DNA of 64,000 nucleotides from Pseudomonas bubulae (GTDB taxonomy: Bacteria; Pseudomonadota; Gammaproteobacteria; Pseudomonadales; Pseudomonadaceae). Shown here one piece after another: positions 26,455-35,554 of this stretch; within the stretch, counting starts at the first letter, position 1; each line of letters begins with the position of its first letter. Below the pieces are notes generated by a model. It had not been told where the DNA came from. It saw only the letters and a list, made by a program, of their open reading frames with translations, and did no database searches. The position numbers and the translations under genes were made by a program. The stretch covers positions 1,773,001-1,837,000 of the forward strand of contig NZ_CP146077.1 of assembly GCF_037023725.1 (NCBI RefSeq), written 5' to 3'.

Positions 26455-26967
26455 ATGGCTATAGAACTGCTTGAACCCGCAAACGCCAAGGCTTATCGCC
26501 AACTGATGCTTGAGGCTTATGCGCAGCACCCCGAGGCTTTTGTATCCTCCATAACCCAACGTGAGAAGTTACCGCTGAGCTGGTGGGAAGCAAAACTGGA
26601 CGATGAACTGAGCGCCCTGTTCGGTGCATTTGTCGATTCCCGACTGGTGGGCATTGTCGGCCTGGCATTCGAACCCTGGGAAGATGCCCGGCACAAGACC
26701 ACGTTGTTTGGTTTGTATGTGTCGCAGGCTTTTCGTGGGCAAGGGCTGGGGGAGCATCTGGTGCAGGCGGTGGTTTCACTGGCTGAGCAAGAGCCCGAAA
26801 CCAAGGTGATCGAACTGACGGTCAGCGCTAACAGCGATGCTGCACTGGCGTTGTACCAGCGCTGCGGTTTTGCACAGTCTGGGCTGGAAGACTGCGCAAT
26901 TCGGGTGGGGGAGGCCTATTACGACCGGGTACATATGCGCCGGTTGGTCAATATAGAAGAGAACTGA
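26455..26967 (+). CDS. GNAT-family N-acetyltransferase
   Basis: 170 residues. Acetyl-CoA-binding motif A is visible as LYVSQAFRGQGLGEHLVQAVVSLA (about 84-107: V-x-x-x-x-R-G-x-G-x-G), followed by IELTVSANSDAALALYQRCGFAQSG, the usual motif B. Target could be a small amine, an amino acid or a protein terminus; nothing decides it. It is the last gene of the Nudix-LysE-GNAT run and is ended by a compact REP hairpin. Acetylation plus export of an amino compound by the neighbour is a possible but untested link. Confidence 0.87.
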   Translation: MAIELLEPANAKAYRQLMLEAYAQHPEAFVSSITQREKLPLSWWEAKLDDELSALFGAFVDSRLVGIVGLAFEPWEDARHKTTLFGLYVSQAFRGQGLGEHLVQAVVSLAEQEPETKVIELTVSANSDAALALYQRCGFAQSGLEDCAIRVGEAYYDRVHMRRLVNIEEN

Positions 26968-26980
26968 CCGGGCTCTGGGT

Positions 26981-27002
26981 GGGAGCGGGCAAGCCCGCTC
27001 CC
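26981..27002. repeat. Compact REP hairpin
   Basis: GGGAGCGGGC, AA, GCCCGCTCCC, perfect 10-bp arms. It is placed between the convergent GNAT gene and metR. Confidence 0.85.
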
Positions 27003-27019
27003 AAACTGCCTTGCCGTTG

Positions 27020-27937
27020 TCAGCGAACCGCACTCACGCCATCCAGCGTCGAAAATGACGTGTCCTTGGCTGTCAGCAAAAAGTCGCGCATATAAGGTGC
27101 ATCCAGCATGTCGGCGCGAATCGCGGCGTAGAGTGTCGCAAACAGGCCTTTCTCGCCCAGGCGTTTGGCCTTCACATAACCCCGTGAGCTGTATTCATGC
27201 AGCGCCCAGTGCGGCATCCCGCAGACTCCCCGGCCGCTGGCTACCAGCTGCATCATCATCACTGTCAGCTCCGAGGTGCGAACCTGCGCAGGTTCTACAT
27301 CGGCCGGCTCCAGGAAGCGGGTAAAGATGTCGAGGCGATCGCGCTCCACCGGGTAAGTGATCAGAATTTCGCTGCTCAAATCCTCAGGCACGATAAATGG
27401 CTTGCTGGCCAATGGATGCTGATTGGCCACTGCTAGCATGGCTTCATAGGTAAATAGCGGCACATAGGTCAGCCCGGCGATTTCCTGCGGGTCGGACGTG
27501 ACCACCAGATCCAGATCGCCCCGGGCCAGTGCCGGCAATGGTGCGAAGGCAAAACCGGATGCCAGATCCAGCTCGACCTCGGGCCAGGCATCGCGGAACT
27601 GGTCAATGGTCGGCATCAACCACTGGAAGCAGCTGTGGCATTCAATCGCCATATGCAGACGACCGGCCGTTCCGCCAACCAGACGTGCGATATCGCGCTC
27701 GGCACCGCGCAGCAGGGGCAGCATGGCATCGGCCAGTTGCAGCAGGCGCAAGCCGCCGCTGGTGAAGCGAACCGGTTTGGTTTTGCGCACAAAGAGGGGC
27801 ATGCCCATGCGCTCTTCAAGCTCTTTGAACTGGTGGGATAAAGCGGACTGGGTCAGGTGCAGGCGTTCGGCTGCTTCGACCAGACTGTCTGACTCGCGCA
27901 ACGCGTGCAGGGTTTTGAGGTGACGAATTTCCAGCAC
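27020..27937 (-). CDS. metR: LysR-type regulator of methionine synthesis, MetR
   Basis: 305 residues from a GTG start (VLEIRHLKTLHALRESDSLVEAAERLHLTQSALSHQFKELEERMG), chosen because GGAG lies 5 nt upstream and the family starts MLEIRHLK; an upstream in-frame ATG adds 11 unlikely residues. The N-terminal winged helix is followed by the LysR effector domain (about 90-290) that binds homocysteine in MetR. It is divergent from metE with about 107 bp between, and a MetR-like dyad lies in that gap. It activates metE and usually represses itself. Confidence 0.92.
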   Translation of the reverse strand: MLEIRHLKTLHALRESDSLVEAAERLHLTQSALSHQFKELEERMGMPLFVRKTKPVRFTSGGLRLLQLADAMLPLLRGAERDIARLVGGTAGRLHMAIECHSCFQWLMPTIDQFRDAWPEVELDLASGFAFAPLPALARGDLDLVVTSDPQEIAGLTYVPLFTYEAMLAVANQHPLASKPFIVPEDLSSEILITYPVERDRLDIFTRFLEPADVEPAQVRTSELTVMMMQLVASGRGVCGMPHWALHEYSSRGYVKAKRLGEKGLFATLYAAIRADMLDAPYMRDFLLTAKDTSFSTLDGVSAVR

Positions 27938-27977
27938 AGTGGCTCCATGAGTAACTTTGATGATCAACACGAAAACG

Positions 27978-27990
27978 TTGAGTTTGTCTC
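27978..27990. promoter_or_regulatory. Putative MetR binding site in the metR-metE gap
   Basis: TGAGTTTGTCTCA fits the TGAANNWNNTTCA consensus with one change in each half. It lies 55 bp before the metE start. A second looser dyad, TCAAC at 27963 with GTTGA at 27976, overlaps the site. Confidence 0.55.
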
Positions 27991-28044
27991 ATGTTGTAGC
28001 GGGTGTCGATAATAGTGCCATTACTTACACGAAGGAATGTTGTT

Positions 28045-30357
28045 ATGGCCCTGGCACACAATCTTGGTTTCCCCCGCATCGGCGCAGACCGCGAGCTGAA
28101 AAAAGCACTCGAAGCCTATTGGAAGGGTGATATTGACCAGGCCGCGCTGAAAGACGTTGGCCGCCAATTGCGTGCCACCCACTGGCAGTTGCAAAAAGAC
28201 GCAGGCATCGATTTGTTGCCGGTCGGTGACTTTGCCTGGTACGACCAGGTGCTGACCCACTCATTGACGTTCGGCGTGATCCCCCCGCGTTTTTCCAGCA
28301 CCCTGGACGAGCAGCGCCAGCCAACCCTGGATACCCTGTTTGGCATGGCTCGCGGTGCCAGTCAGAGCTGCTGCGGTGCTGAGCACGGCAAAGGCCAGTA
28401 TGCCCAGGAACTGACCAAATGGTTCGATACCAACTACCACTATCTGGTACCGGAATTCAGTCAGGACCAGCGCTTTGATCTGAGCTGGAACGAGCTGTTT
28501 GAAGAAACGGCAGAAGCACAGGCGCTGGGCCATAAGGTCAAACCCGTGATCATTGGCCCGTTGACCTACTTGTGGCTGGGCAAGGCCAAAGGCAACGAAT
28601 TCAACAAGCTCGACCTGCTGGAAAACCTGCTGCCGGTTTACGCTCAAATCCTGTCCCGCCTGGCTGAGCAGGGCGTGGAATGGGTACAGATCGACGAGCC
28701 GATCCTGTCGCTCGACCTGCCACAGGAATGGAAAAACGCCTTTGAACGCGCGTATCACATTCTTCAATACTCGCCACTCAAGAAGCTGGTTGCCACCTAC
28801 TTCAGCGGCCTGGAAGACAACCTCGGCCTGGCGGTCGGCCTGCCGGTGGATGGCCTGCACGTGGATCTGGTGCGTGCTCCCGACCAGTTGCATGCCATTC
28901 TGGACCGTCTGCCGACTTACAAAGTGTTGTCCCTGGGCCTGGTCAATGGCCGCAACGTGTGGCGCTGCGATCTGGAAAACGCCCTGGCGCAACTGCAGGA
29001 AGCCGAAGAGCGTTTTGGCGATAACCTGTGGGTAGCCGGTTCCTGCTCGCTGTTGCACAGCCCGGTGGATCTGGACCGCGAAACCAAACTGGATGCCGAA
29101 CTGAAAAGCTGGTTGGCCTTCGCCAAGCAAAAGTGCGCTGAAATTGCAGTGCTGCGTGATGCGCTGAATATCCCGCAAGACCCCAAGGTACAAGAAGCCC
29201 TGGCCCAAAGTCGCGCCTTACAACAAAGCCGGGCCAGCTCGCCACGTATTCACAAGGCCGCCGTACAAGCCCGTATTGCAGCGATCACCGACGCCGACAG
29301 CCAGCGCCAGTCACCCTTTGCTGCACGGATCGAAGTGCAGCGTGCCCGCTTGAATCTGCCGGCATTCCCGACCACCACCATCGGCTCGTTCCCGCAGACT
29401 GCTTCGATTCGTCTGGCGCGTCAGTCTTACAAACAAGGCAAGTTGTCGACCAGCGAATACACCGACGCGATGCACAGCGAAATCCGCAACGCTGTACTGG
29501 TCCAGGAACGTTTGGGTCTGGACGTACTGGTACACGGCGAGGCCGAGCGCAATGACATGGTCGAGTATTTCGCCGAGCAACTGGACGGCTATGTGTTCAC
29601 CCAATACGGCTGGGTACAGAGCTACGGTTCACGTTGCGTAAAACCGGCCATCATCTTCGGCGACCTGAGCCGCCCGCAGGCCATGACCGTTGAGTGGATC
29701 AAATACGCTCAGGGCCTGACCGACAAGGTGATGAAAGGCATGCTGACAGGCCCGGTGACCATGCTGATGTGGTCCTTCCCCCGCGAAGACGTATCGCGCA
29801 AAGTACAGGCGCAACAACTGGCTCTGGCGATCCGCGATGAAGTGGTGGATCTGGAACAGGCAGGGATCAAAATCGTGCAGATCGACGAAGCCGCGTTCCG
29901 TGAAGGTTTGCCGTTGCGCCGTGCACAGTGGCAGGAATACCTGGACTGGGCGGTGGAAGCCTTCCGTCTGTGTGCCTCGGGTGTGGGGGATGAAACCCAG
30001 ATCCACACCCATATGTGCTACAGCGAGTTCAATGATGTGATCAAGTCGATTGCCGCGATGGACGCGGACGTGATCACCATCGAAACCTCGCGCTCGGACA
30101 TGGAACTGCTTGATGCATTTGAAGCGTTCGACTATCCGAACGACATCGGCCCGGGTGTGTATGACATCCACTCGCCACGGGTGCCGGAAACGGCCGAGAT
30201 GATCAAGTTACTGAGCAAGGCAGCGCAGCGTATTCCCGCTGAGCGGCTATGGGTCAACCCCGACTGCGGCCTTAAAACCCGGGCCTGGGCCGAGACTGAA
30301 GCGGCACTGATCAACATGGTGGCGGCAGCACGGCAACTACGCTTGCAAGCCGCTTGA
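28045..30357 (+). CDS. metE: Cobalamin-independent methionine synthase MetE
   Basis: Transfers a methyl group from 5-methyltetrahydropteroyltri-glutamate to homocysteine, the last step of methionine synthesis without B12. The protein is 770 residues from [29 protein letters not shown] use the ATG at 28045, which has AGGA 8 nt before it, instead of a frame-open codon 42 bp earlier. Zinc ligands are visible in HTHMCYSEF (His and Cys), a Glu in the following ITIETSRSD segment, and NPDCGLKTR (Cys). Length is normal. No cobalamin riboswitch is seen; control through MetR is likely. Confidence 0.96.
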   Translation: MALAHNLGFPRIGADRELKKALEAYWKGDIDQAALKDVGRQLRATHWQLQKDAGIDLLPVGDFAWYDQVLTHSLTFGVIPPRFSSTLDEQRQPTLDTLFGMARGASQSCCGAEHGKGQYAQELTKWFDTNYHYLVPEFSQDQRFDLSWNELFEETAEAQALGHKVKPVIIGPLTYLWLGKAKGNEFNKLDLLENLLPVYAQILSRLAEQGVEWVQIDEPILSLDLPQEWKNAFERAYHILQYSPLKKLVATYFSGLEDNLGLAVGLPVDGLHVDLVRAPDQLHAILDRLPTYKVLSLGLVNGRNVWRCDLENALAQLQEAEERFGDNLWVAGSCSLLHSPVDLDRETKLDAELKSWLAFAKQKCAEIAVLRDALNIPQDPKVQEALAQSRALQQSRASSPRIHKAAVQARIAAITDADSQRQSPFAARIEVQRARLNLPAFPTTTIGSFPQTASIRLARQSYKQGKLSTSEYTDAMHSEIRNAVLVQERLGLDVLVHGEAERNDMVEYFAEQLDGYVFTQYGWVQSYGSRCVKPAIIFGDLSRPQAMTVEWIKYAQGLTDKVMKGMLTGPVTMLMWSFPREDVSRKVQAQQLALAIRDEVVDLEQAGIKIVQIDEAAFREGLPLRRAQWQEYLDWAVEAFRLCASGVGDETQIHTHMCYSEFNDVIKSIAAMDADVITIETSRSDMELLDAFEAFDYPNDIGPGVYDIHSPRVPETAEMIKLLSKAAQRIPAERLWVNPDCGLKTRAWAETEAALINMVAAARQLRLQAA

Positions 30358-30365
30358 GATCAATA

Positions 30366-30393
30366 GCCCCTCTCCCTCCGGGTGAGGGGCTTT
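30366..30393 (+). terminator. Terminator-like hairpin after metE
   Basis: GCCCCTC pairs with GAGGGGC around TCCCTCCGGGT, followed by TTTG. The T-run is weak. It separates the convergent metE and response-regulator genes. Confidence 0.6.
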
Positions 30394-30399
30394 GAGGTG

Positions 30400-31791
30400 T
30401 TACCTGACAATTTTATCGACATGAATATCCAGCTTTTTCAGGCGGTACCAGAAGCTGCGCTCGGATATGCCGATTAACTGCGCCGCCGCAGCCTGTACGC
30501 CATTGGCCTGTTGCAGGGCACTTAGAATGTAGGCTTTTTCGACTTCGGCCAAGGCGGCTTCCAGGTCGGGGGGCACGCTCGGTCCGGGGGCAAGCAAGGC
30601 ACTGCTCTGGCCGGGTTGGGCACTGAACAGGTAGGGCGGCAGGTCACTGTCCTGGATAGTGCTGCTATTGGCCACAATGGTGGCGCGCTCCACGCAGTTT
30701 TGCAGTTCGCGAATATTGCCCGGCCAACTGTACTGGGCCATCGCCTGCAAGGCGCTGGGGCTGAAACCGGTGATGCGTTTGCCTGCGGTAGCACCCAGGT
30801 TATGGGCAAAGTGCCGCGCCAGCGAGGCGATGTCTTCAACGCGTTCGCGCAACGCGGGCAACGGAATCGGGAAGACGTTCAGGCGGTAATACAAGTCTTC
30901 GCGAAACTCCTTGTTGGCTACGGCTTGCAGCAGGTTTTTGTTGGTCGCGGCGATGACCCGCACATCCACCTTGCGCTCTCGCGGATCCCCCACTGGCTCG
31001 ATCACCCGTTCTTGCAGCGCCCGCAGGATTTTTGCCTGCAAGGCCAGGGGCATATCGCCCACTTCATCGAGAAACAGGGTGCCCTTGTCGGCCTGCATAA
31101 AGCGCCCGACCCTGTCTGCTACGGCGCCGGTAAACGCGCCTTTGCGGTGGCCGAACATCTCGCTTTCAAGCAGCCCCTCAGGAATCGCCGCACAGTTGAC
31201 CGCGACAAAGGGTTTGTCGGCGCGGCTGCCGTGTTTGTGGATGGCGCGGGCGACCATCTCTTTGCCGGTACCGCTTTCGCCAGTCAGCAGGATCGTGGCG
31301 TTGCTCTCGCGTACCGAGTCGATGGCCTGCAGCACCCGGCGAAAGCTTGGGCTGTCGCCAATCAGGCTGTCGATGTGCTGGTGCTCGTCCAGCTCGGCGC
31401 GCATGCGCGCGTTGTCGCGCAAAATGTCGCGAAACTGCAGGGCTTTGCTGACCGTAATATCCAGCTCGTCGATATCAAAGGGCTTGGCGATGTAATCGTA
31501 GGCGCCGTTACGTATGGACTGTACGGCGTTTTTTACCGTGCTGTAGGCAGTCATTACAATCACTGGCAGGTTCGGGTAACGCTGTTTGATCTCGGCCAGT
31601 AACTGCGGGCCGTCCATGCCGGGCATGCGCCAGTCGCTGATCACCAGGTCGATATCTTCCTGCTCCAGAACTTCAAGTGCCTGCAGGCCGTTGCTGGCAG
31701 TGAAGACCTGAATCCGGTTCTGGCTCAGTGCCGAGCTGAGCAAGTCGCAGAGTTTGGGCTCATCGTCGACCACCAGCACGTTATGACTCAT
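30400..31791 (-). CDS. Sigma54-dependent response regulator (NtrC class, MifR-like)
   Basis: 463 residues: receiver domain with phospho-acceptor Asp53 (VISDWRMPGMDG), AAA+ domain with Walker A GESGTGKE at 171-178 and an intact GAFTGA loop at 218-223 for sigma54 contact, and a Fis-type helix-turn-helix C-terminus (QAAAAQLIGISERSFWYRLKKL). It should activate sigma54 promoters when phosphorylated by the kinase encoded just upstream, whose stop overlaps its start as ATGA. From memory it resembles MifR of P. aeruginosa, but I am not sure. It is the last gene of a six-gene unit whose own promoter is sigma54-type, so autoregulation is likely. Confidence 0.9.
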   Translation of the reverse strand: MSHNVLVVDDEPKLCDLLSSALSQNRIQVFTASNGLQALEVLEQEDIDLVISDWRMPGMDGPQLLAEIKQRYPNLPVIVMTAYSTVKNAVQSIRNGAYDYIAKPFDIDELDITVSKALQFRDILRDNARMRAELDEHQHIDSLIGDSPSFRRVLQAIDSVRESNATILLTGESGTGKEMVARAIHKHGSRADKPFVAVNCAAIPEGLLESEMFGHRKGAFTGAVADRVGRFMQADKGTLFLDEVGDMPLALQAKILRALQERVIEPVGDPRERKVDVRVIAATNKNLLQAVANKEFREDLYYRLNVFPIPLPALRERVEDIASLARHFAHNLGATAGKRITGFSPSALQAMAQYSWPGNIRELQNCVERATIVANSSTIQDSDLPPYLFSAQPGQSSALLAPGPSVPPDLEAALAEVEKAYILSALQQANGVQAAAAQLIGISERSFWYRLKKLDIHVDKIVR

Positions 31792-33548
31792 GTTTCATCC
31801 CCTCCGTGGGCCGGAATGTACAGGTTGAAGGTGGCTCCGACGTCTTTCTCGCTGATGCATTCGATGCGTCCGTCGTGGCTGTCCATGATGGAGAACACTT
31901 TGGCCAGGCCCAGCCCCGTGCCTGAGGCTTTGGTCGTCACAAAGGGCGTGAAAATACGCTCAAGCATATCGGGTGCGATTCCTTCTCCGGTATCAGCAAT
32001 GCCTATTACTGTGTAGTCCTCTTCGCGGGAAATGCGTACGGTCAGGCATCCGCCCTCAGGCATGGCGTCGATGGCGTTGATGATCAGGTTCAGGCACGCC
32101 TGTTTGAGTTGTCCGGCATCGGCGTACAGGGTCGCACCGGGCGCCTGATCGTCGATGTGGGCATCAATAGTGTGGCTTTCCAGCTCCGGTTCGCAGAAAC
32201 CCAGAATGTCTTCGACCAGAGGCCGCGCCAGCTGCGGCGCACGCACGGGGGCGCTGGGCTTGGCGAATTCGAGAAACTCGGTGATCAGGTCATTGATGCG
32301 GGTCACTTCGCTGACCACATACTCCAGATGGCGCTTGTCGGTTTCACCCAGATCGGCCCGGCGGTGCAACAGTTGGGTCGCGGTTTTGATAATGCCCAGC
32401 GGATTGCGGATTTCGTGGGCCAGGCCCATGGCCACCTCGCCCAGGGCATGCAGGCGGTCGCGGCGACGCAATTGGGCTTCGAGATGATGCAGCTCGCCCA
32501 GTCGTGCGGTCATATGGTTGAAGGTGCTGCTCAGCTCGGCCAGTTCGTCGTTGCCCGACACCGCCACGCGTTGGTTGTAGTCCCCGGCAGTGACGGCGCG
32601 TACCCCTTCGGAGAGGTCGCGCAACGGCCGGGTAAGGCGTTCGGAAACCAGCCAGCCGACGGTCAGCGACAGTACCGAGCCGACCAGGAAGATCAACGCG
32701 AACAGGTTGCTCTGGTTGACCAGCCCCACCAGGCTGCTATGGCGCAGCAGGCCACTGTAGATCACCCCTTGCAGCTCACCGGTGTCGTTGAGGATGGGCC
32801 AGTACAAGCCGCTGTAGCGGCTGGTGAATTGTTCGCTGGGCTGACGGGTTTCCCGCAGGGTTTGTTCGATGGCGCCGGGCACCATCAGCTGGCGGTCTTC
32901 GAAACGCTGGCTGGAGAATATCTCGGCAAAGCCTGCCGTATTGGACAGGTACAAACGCAAGTCGAGGGAGTGCACGTCGGCCACGCTGGTCAGAAAGCTG
33001 CTGTCCATATAGGTAGCCACCAGCAGCTGATAGTTCACTCCATCCTGGCTGGTGGCAAAGGTCGAGACTACGGTGCCGGTTGGCACACCGCCGACATTGA
33101 TAGTTTGCAGTACAGCGTTGGGGCTCAGGCTGATCTGGTCGACAATGGTGTCGCTGGCGGTACTGAAAATCACTTTGTGGTCGCTGTCACGGATCAGCGC
33201 GACCACGTCTATGCCCATGGCTTCGGCGATATCGGCAGTCAGCCGGTCATGGCGGATGGCCTTGCTGGAGGACGGCGGGTGGGCGTGTTGCAGAAGCAGC
33301 TTGGCGGCGCGGGCGTTGTCCGCGAGGATTTCGCTGATCTCGTCCTTGACGATTTTGGTCGACTCCTGCAGCCAGACCCGTACGTTACTGTCGAAAATCT
33401 GCGACAGGGTGGTCGCTGCCAGTTCGGCAGCAATCATGGTCGGGATCACGCTGACCAGCCAGAACGCCAGCACCAGTTTGCGCTGTACGGTCCAGCGCGA
33501 CACTTTGAAGGGTTGTGGCTGGCGCGGTGTTTTGGGCGTGGTGGGCAT
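31788..33548 (-). CDS. Membrane sensor histidine kinase partnered with the sigma54 regulator
   Basis: 586 residues: membrane helix near 25-50, a periplasmic dCache/PAS-like sensor of about 230 residues, a second helix (about 283-303, LFALIFLVGSVLSLTVGWLVS), HAMP, a HisKA helix with the phospho-His in GLAHEIRNPLG (near residue 385), and an HATPase domain (NLIINAIDAMPEGG, IADTGEGIAPDM, SGTGLGLAKV). The ligand is unknown. Its start overlaps the stop of the acyltransferase gene by one base (TAATG), and its stop overlaps the regulator, so the sensor is produced with the enzymes it probably controls. It resembles the MifS class from memory. Confidence 0.9.
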   Translation of the reverse strand: MPTTPKTPRQPQPFKVSRWTVQRKLVLAFWLVSVIPTMIAAELAATTLSQIFDSNVRVWLQESTKIVKDEISEILADNARAAKLLLQHAHPPSSSKAIRHDRLTADIAEAMGIDVVALIRDSDHKVIFSTASDTIVDQISLSPNAVLQTINVGGVPTGTVVSTFATSQDGVNYQLLVATYMDSSFLTSVADVHSLDLRLYLSNTAGFAEIFSSQRFEDRQLMVPGAIEQTLRETRQPSEQFTSRYSGLYWPILNDTGELQGVIYSGLLRHSSLVGLVNQSNLFALIFLVGSVLSLTVGWLVSERLTRPLRDLSEGVRAVTAGDYNQRVAVSGNDELAELSSTFNHMTARLGELHHLEAQLRRRDRLHALGEVAMGLAHEIRNPLGIIKTATQLLHRRADLGETDKRHLEYVVSEVTRINDLITEFLEFAKPSAPVRAPQLARPLVEDILGFCEPELESHTIDAHIDDQAPGATLYADAGQLKQACLNLIINAIDAMPEGGCLTVRISREEDYTVIGIADTGEGIAPDMLERIFTPFVTTKASGTGLGLAKVFSIMDSHDGRIECISEKDVGATFNLYIPAHGGDET

Positions 33549-34672
33549 TAGTACTCGCTTATCGCAGCCGCCAGTGCCGGGTCGTGGCGGTCAGGGCGAA
33601 TGAACAGTTTGACCAGTTTGAGTGCGTTATTGATCAGCCAGTTGCGATGCCGGAAAAACAGCGTATTGCTTTGAAAGGTGCAGCCCAGACGAATCTTGCT
33701 CGCGTAGCCGGCCTGACCGCATTCGTACAGGGCAATATTGTGACGTATGCAGTAATCGACATTCACCAGCCAACTCCTGAAGTACAGATTGTAGTCACGG
33801 GTGAGCTCAAGGTCGTGACCAAAAAACTTGTCGATCAGACGGTGTTCGTCAATCAACACCAGATTGAACGCCACCAGTTGATCGTCGAGCCAGTACAAAA
33901 CGCACACTGCCCGGTCGCCGAGTTGTTGGAGGATACCGGTGAAATAGGTCGCTGGTAAGCGCTCCAGTTGCAGATCACTGCGCGCCAGGCTGGCCTCGTA
34001 CAGGCGCATGATTTCAGGCAAGACGTCGTCAATTGCGTTGCGCCATTCCACCCGTGGGCCAGGCGTACGCAGTTTGCGGCGCATGTCTTTGCGGGTGGAC
34101 TTGCCCAGCGAGCCAAGGTAGCCGTCCACTGACCCAAAGGGCACGGGCAGCGTCGCACTGGGCAAGCCGGGCATGGCCTGAAAGTCCGCCGCCTTGCAAC
34201 TGTGCGCCCAGTCAGCGTCATGGCTGGGGACGTCCTTGACGGCAATCAGGCCGATACCCAGGCGGGCCGCATCGGTCTGGGCCAGGGTCAGCAACCGGGC
34301 GAGCAGGGCAGGGCGCTGCGCCGCCTGTACATGACTGGCCGTTCCCGCACTGCATTGTTCGGTCACCGGTGAGCCGATGGCGTAAAGCTTTAGCTGCACC
34401 AACCCCGGGAGTGCGCGATTGAGTTTTTCGGTAAAGCGTTTGCCGATGCCCTGGACCGTGGTGTCGAGGCGATAGCACGTGGTGAACGCAGTCGCTGCGG
34501 CAATCAGGGTGGAACCTTCGAACAGCGTCAGGTAACGCCATGCAAAGCCTTCAATCCCGGCTTTTTCGACGGCCATAATGTAATCCCAATCCTCCAGGGC
34601 ATCTGGAAAACAGTCATTCCAGGCTTCACGGTCGATTGCCTGAATGGATGAAAAGGCTTGGGCTGTAATCAT
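33548..34672 (-). CDS. FemAB-like (GNAT fold) acyltransferase, DUF482-type
   Basis: 374 residues, no signal peptide or membrane segment. The sequence pattern (WDYIMAVEKAGIEGFAWRYLTLFEGSTLIAAATAF, then SLGKSTRKDMRRKLRTPGPRVEW, VLYWLDDQLVAFNLVLIDEHRLIDKFFGHD, LYFRSWLVNVDYCIRHNIALYECGQAGYASKIRLGCTF) is that of the FemAB-like/DUF482 tandem-GNAT proteins annotated as peptidoglycan biosynthesis/recognition. Acyl donor and acceptor are not known; related enzymes use aminoacyl-tRNA or acyl-CoA/ACP. The location between a hydrolase and a kinase gene suggests N-acylation of an amine made by the aminotransferase of the same operon, which is inference. Confidence 0.78.
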   Translation of the reverse strand: MITAQAFSSIQAIDREAWNDCFPDALEDWDYIMAVEKAGIEGFAWRYLTLFEGSTLIAAATAFTTCYRLDTTVQGIGKRFTEKLNRALPGLVQLKLYAIGSPVTEQCSAGTASHVQAAQRPALLARLLTLAQTDAARLGIGLIAVKDVPSHDADWAHSCKAADFQAMPGLPSATLPVPFGSVDGYLGSLGKSTRKDMRRKLRTPGPRVEWRNAIDDVLPEIMRLYEASLARSDLQLERLPATYFTGILQQLGDRAVCVLYWLDDQLVAFNLVLIDEHRLIDKFFGHDLELTRDYNLYFRSWLVNVDYCIRHNIALYECGQAGYASKIRLGCTFQSNTLFFRHRNWLINNALKLVKLFIRPDRHDPALAAAISEY

Positions 34673-34687
34673 GGGGCGTCCTTGGGC

Positions 34688-35554
34688 TCAGGCCTGCTTG
34701 AGGTACTCGACAGGGACCGGTGCCGTGCGGCTGTTTTTCTTGATAAAGGCGTCACTCAGTTCGATCACGCGGCGGTATTGCAGGTCGACGGTGATCATGT
34801 GATAGCAGTTGTCGAGCAGCACCTTGGTCACCGGCCCGCCCAGATGGCGTTCGACGTAATCGGCGTTCCAGCGGCTGGTGATATCGTCTTCAATGGAGTG
34901 CAGCACCAGAGCTTTGGTGGTGATCGAAGGCATGCGTTTTTTCACCACGGCATTCATCCGGTGCAGTTCACGCACGGTGATCCCTTCCATCGTCAACAAC
35001 CCGGCATTGCTGCTCTCGCCGGCTTTCATCTGGCGCTCGACAATGGCCCTCAGGCGCTGGTTTTTAATACCGTAGGGCGGCTTTTCCTCAAAGCTGCACA
35101 GGTGCACACCAAAGGGGATCTTCATCAGCAGCGGGGTCATAAAGGCCAGCTTGTTGATGCTCCAGCCGTCATAGCGCAAGGTCGTGGAGTACATCAACAG
35201 CCCGGCGACCTGGCCCGGGTGTTCGGAGGCCAGGTACATCGACATTACCGCACCCATCGACAGCCCGCCGACGAACACCTGCTGGTGGCGCTGGCGGATC
35301 CCGGCAAAGGTCTTGCGCACGCCTTCATACCAGTCCAGCCAGCCGGTGGCCTGCAGGTCGCTGTTGTCACCGCAGTGCCCGGCCAGGGTGGGGACGTACA
35401 CCGTGCACGTCCCGTCTTTTGCCAGCCCCTGGGCAACCCGACGCAACTCCGTCGGGGTGCCGGTAAGGCCGTGGATCAACAAGACCCCGACCTCACCCGT
35501 GCCGAGAACGAAACCGGTGTTGCCTTCGCCCAGATCGATCTCTGCCCCGTTCAC
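34688..35554 (-). CDS. Alpha/beta hydrolase, carboxylesterase/monoglyceride-lipase type
   Basis: 288 residues with a clear alpha/beta-hydrolase core: oxyanion segment LLIHGLTGTP (25-34), nucleophile Ser99 in GGLSMGA, acid Asp223/224 (HSIEDDITS) and His252 (NCYHMITVD). The lid and the spacing are like Est30-type carboxylesterases. It could cleave an ester, thioester or amide of a pathway intermediate, or act as an editing thioesterase. The stop of the aminotransferase overlaps its start by 4 bp, and the acyltransferase starts 15 bp after its stop. Confidence 0.85.
   Translation of the reverse strand: MNGAEIDLGEGNTGFVLGTGEVGVLLIHGLTGTPTELRRVAQGLAKDGTCTVYVPTLAGHCGDNSDLQATGWLDWYEGVRKTFAGIRQRHQQVFVGGLSMGAVMSMYLASEHPGQVAGLLMYSTTLRYDGWSINKLAFMTPLLMKIPFGVHLCSFEEKPPYGIKNQRLRAIVERQMKAGESSNAGLLTMEGITVRELHRMNAVVKKRMPSITTKALVLHSIEDDITSRWNADYVERHLGGPVTKVLLDNCYHMITVDLQYRRVIELSDAFIKKNSRTAPVPVEYLKQA

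Noticed and set aside
27938..28044. Cobalamin riboswitch before metE
   Set aside because: The gap is only about 107 bp, too short for the full aptamer, and no B12-box sequence is visible.
32109..33551. 480-codon frame antisense to the sensor kinase
   Set aside because: Shadow of the kinase; no domain or start site.
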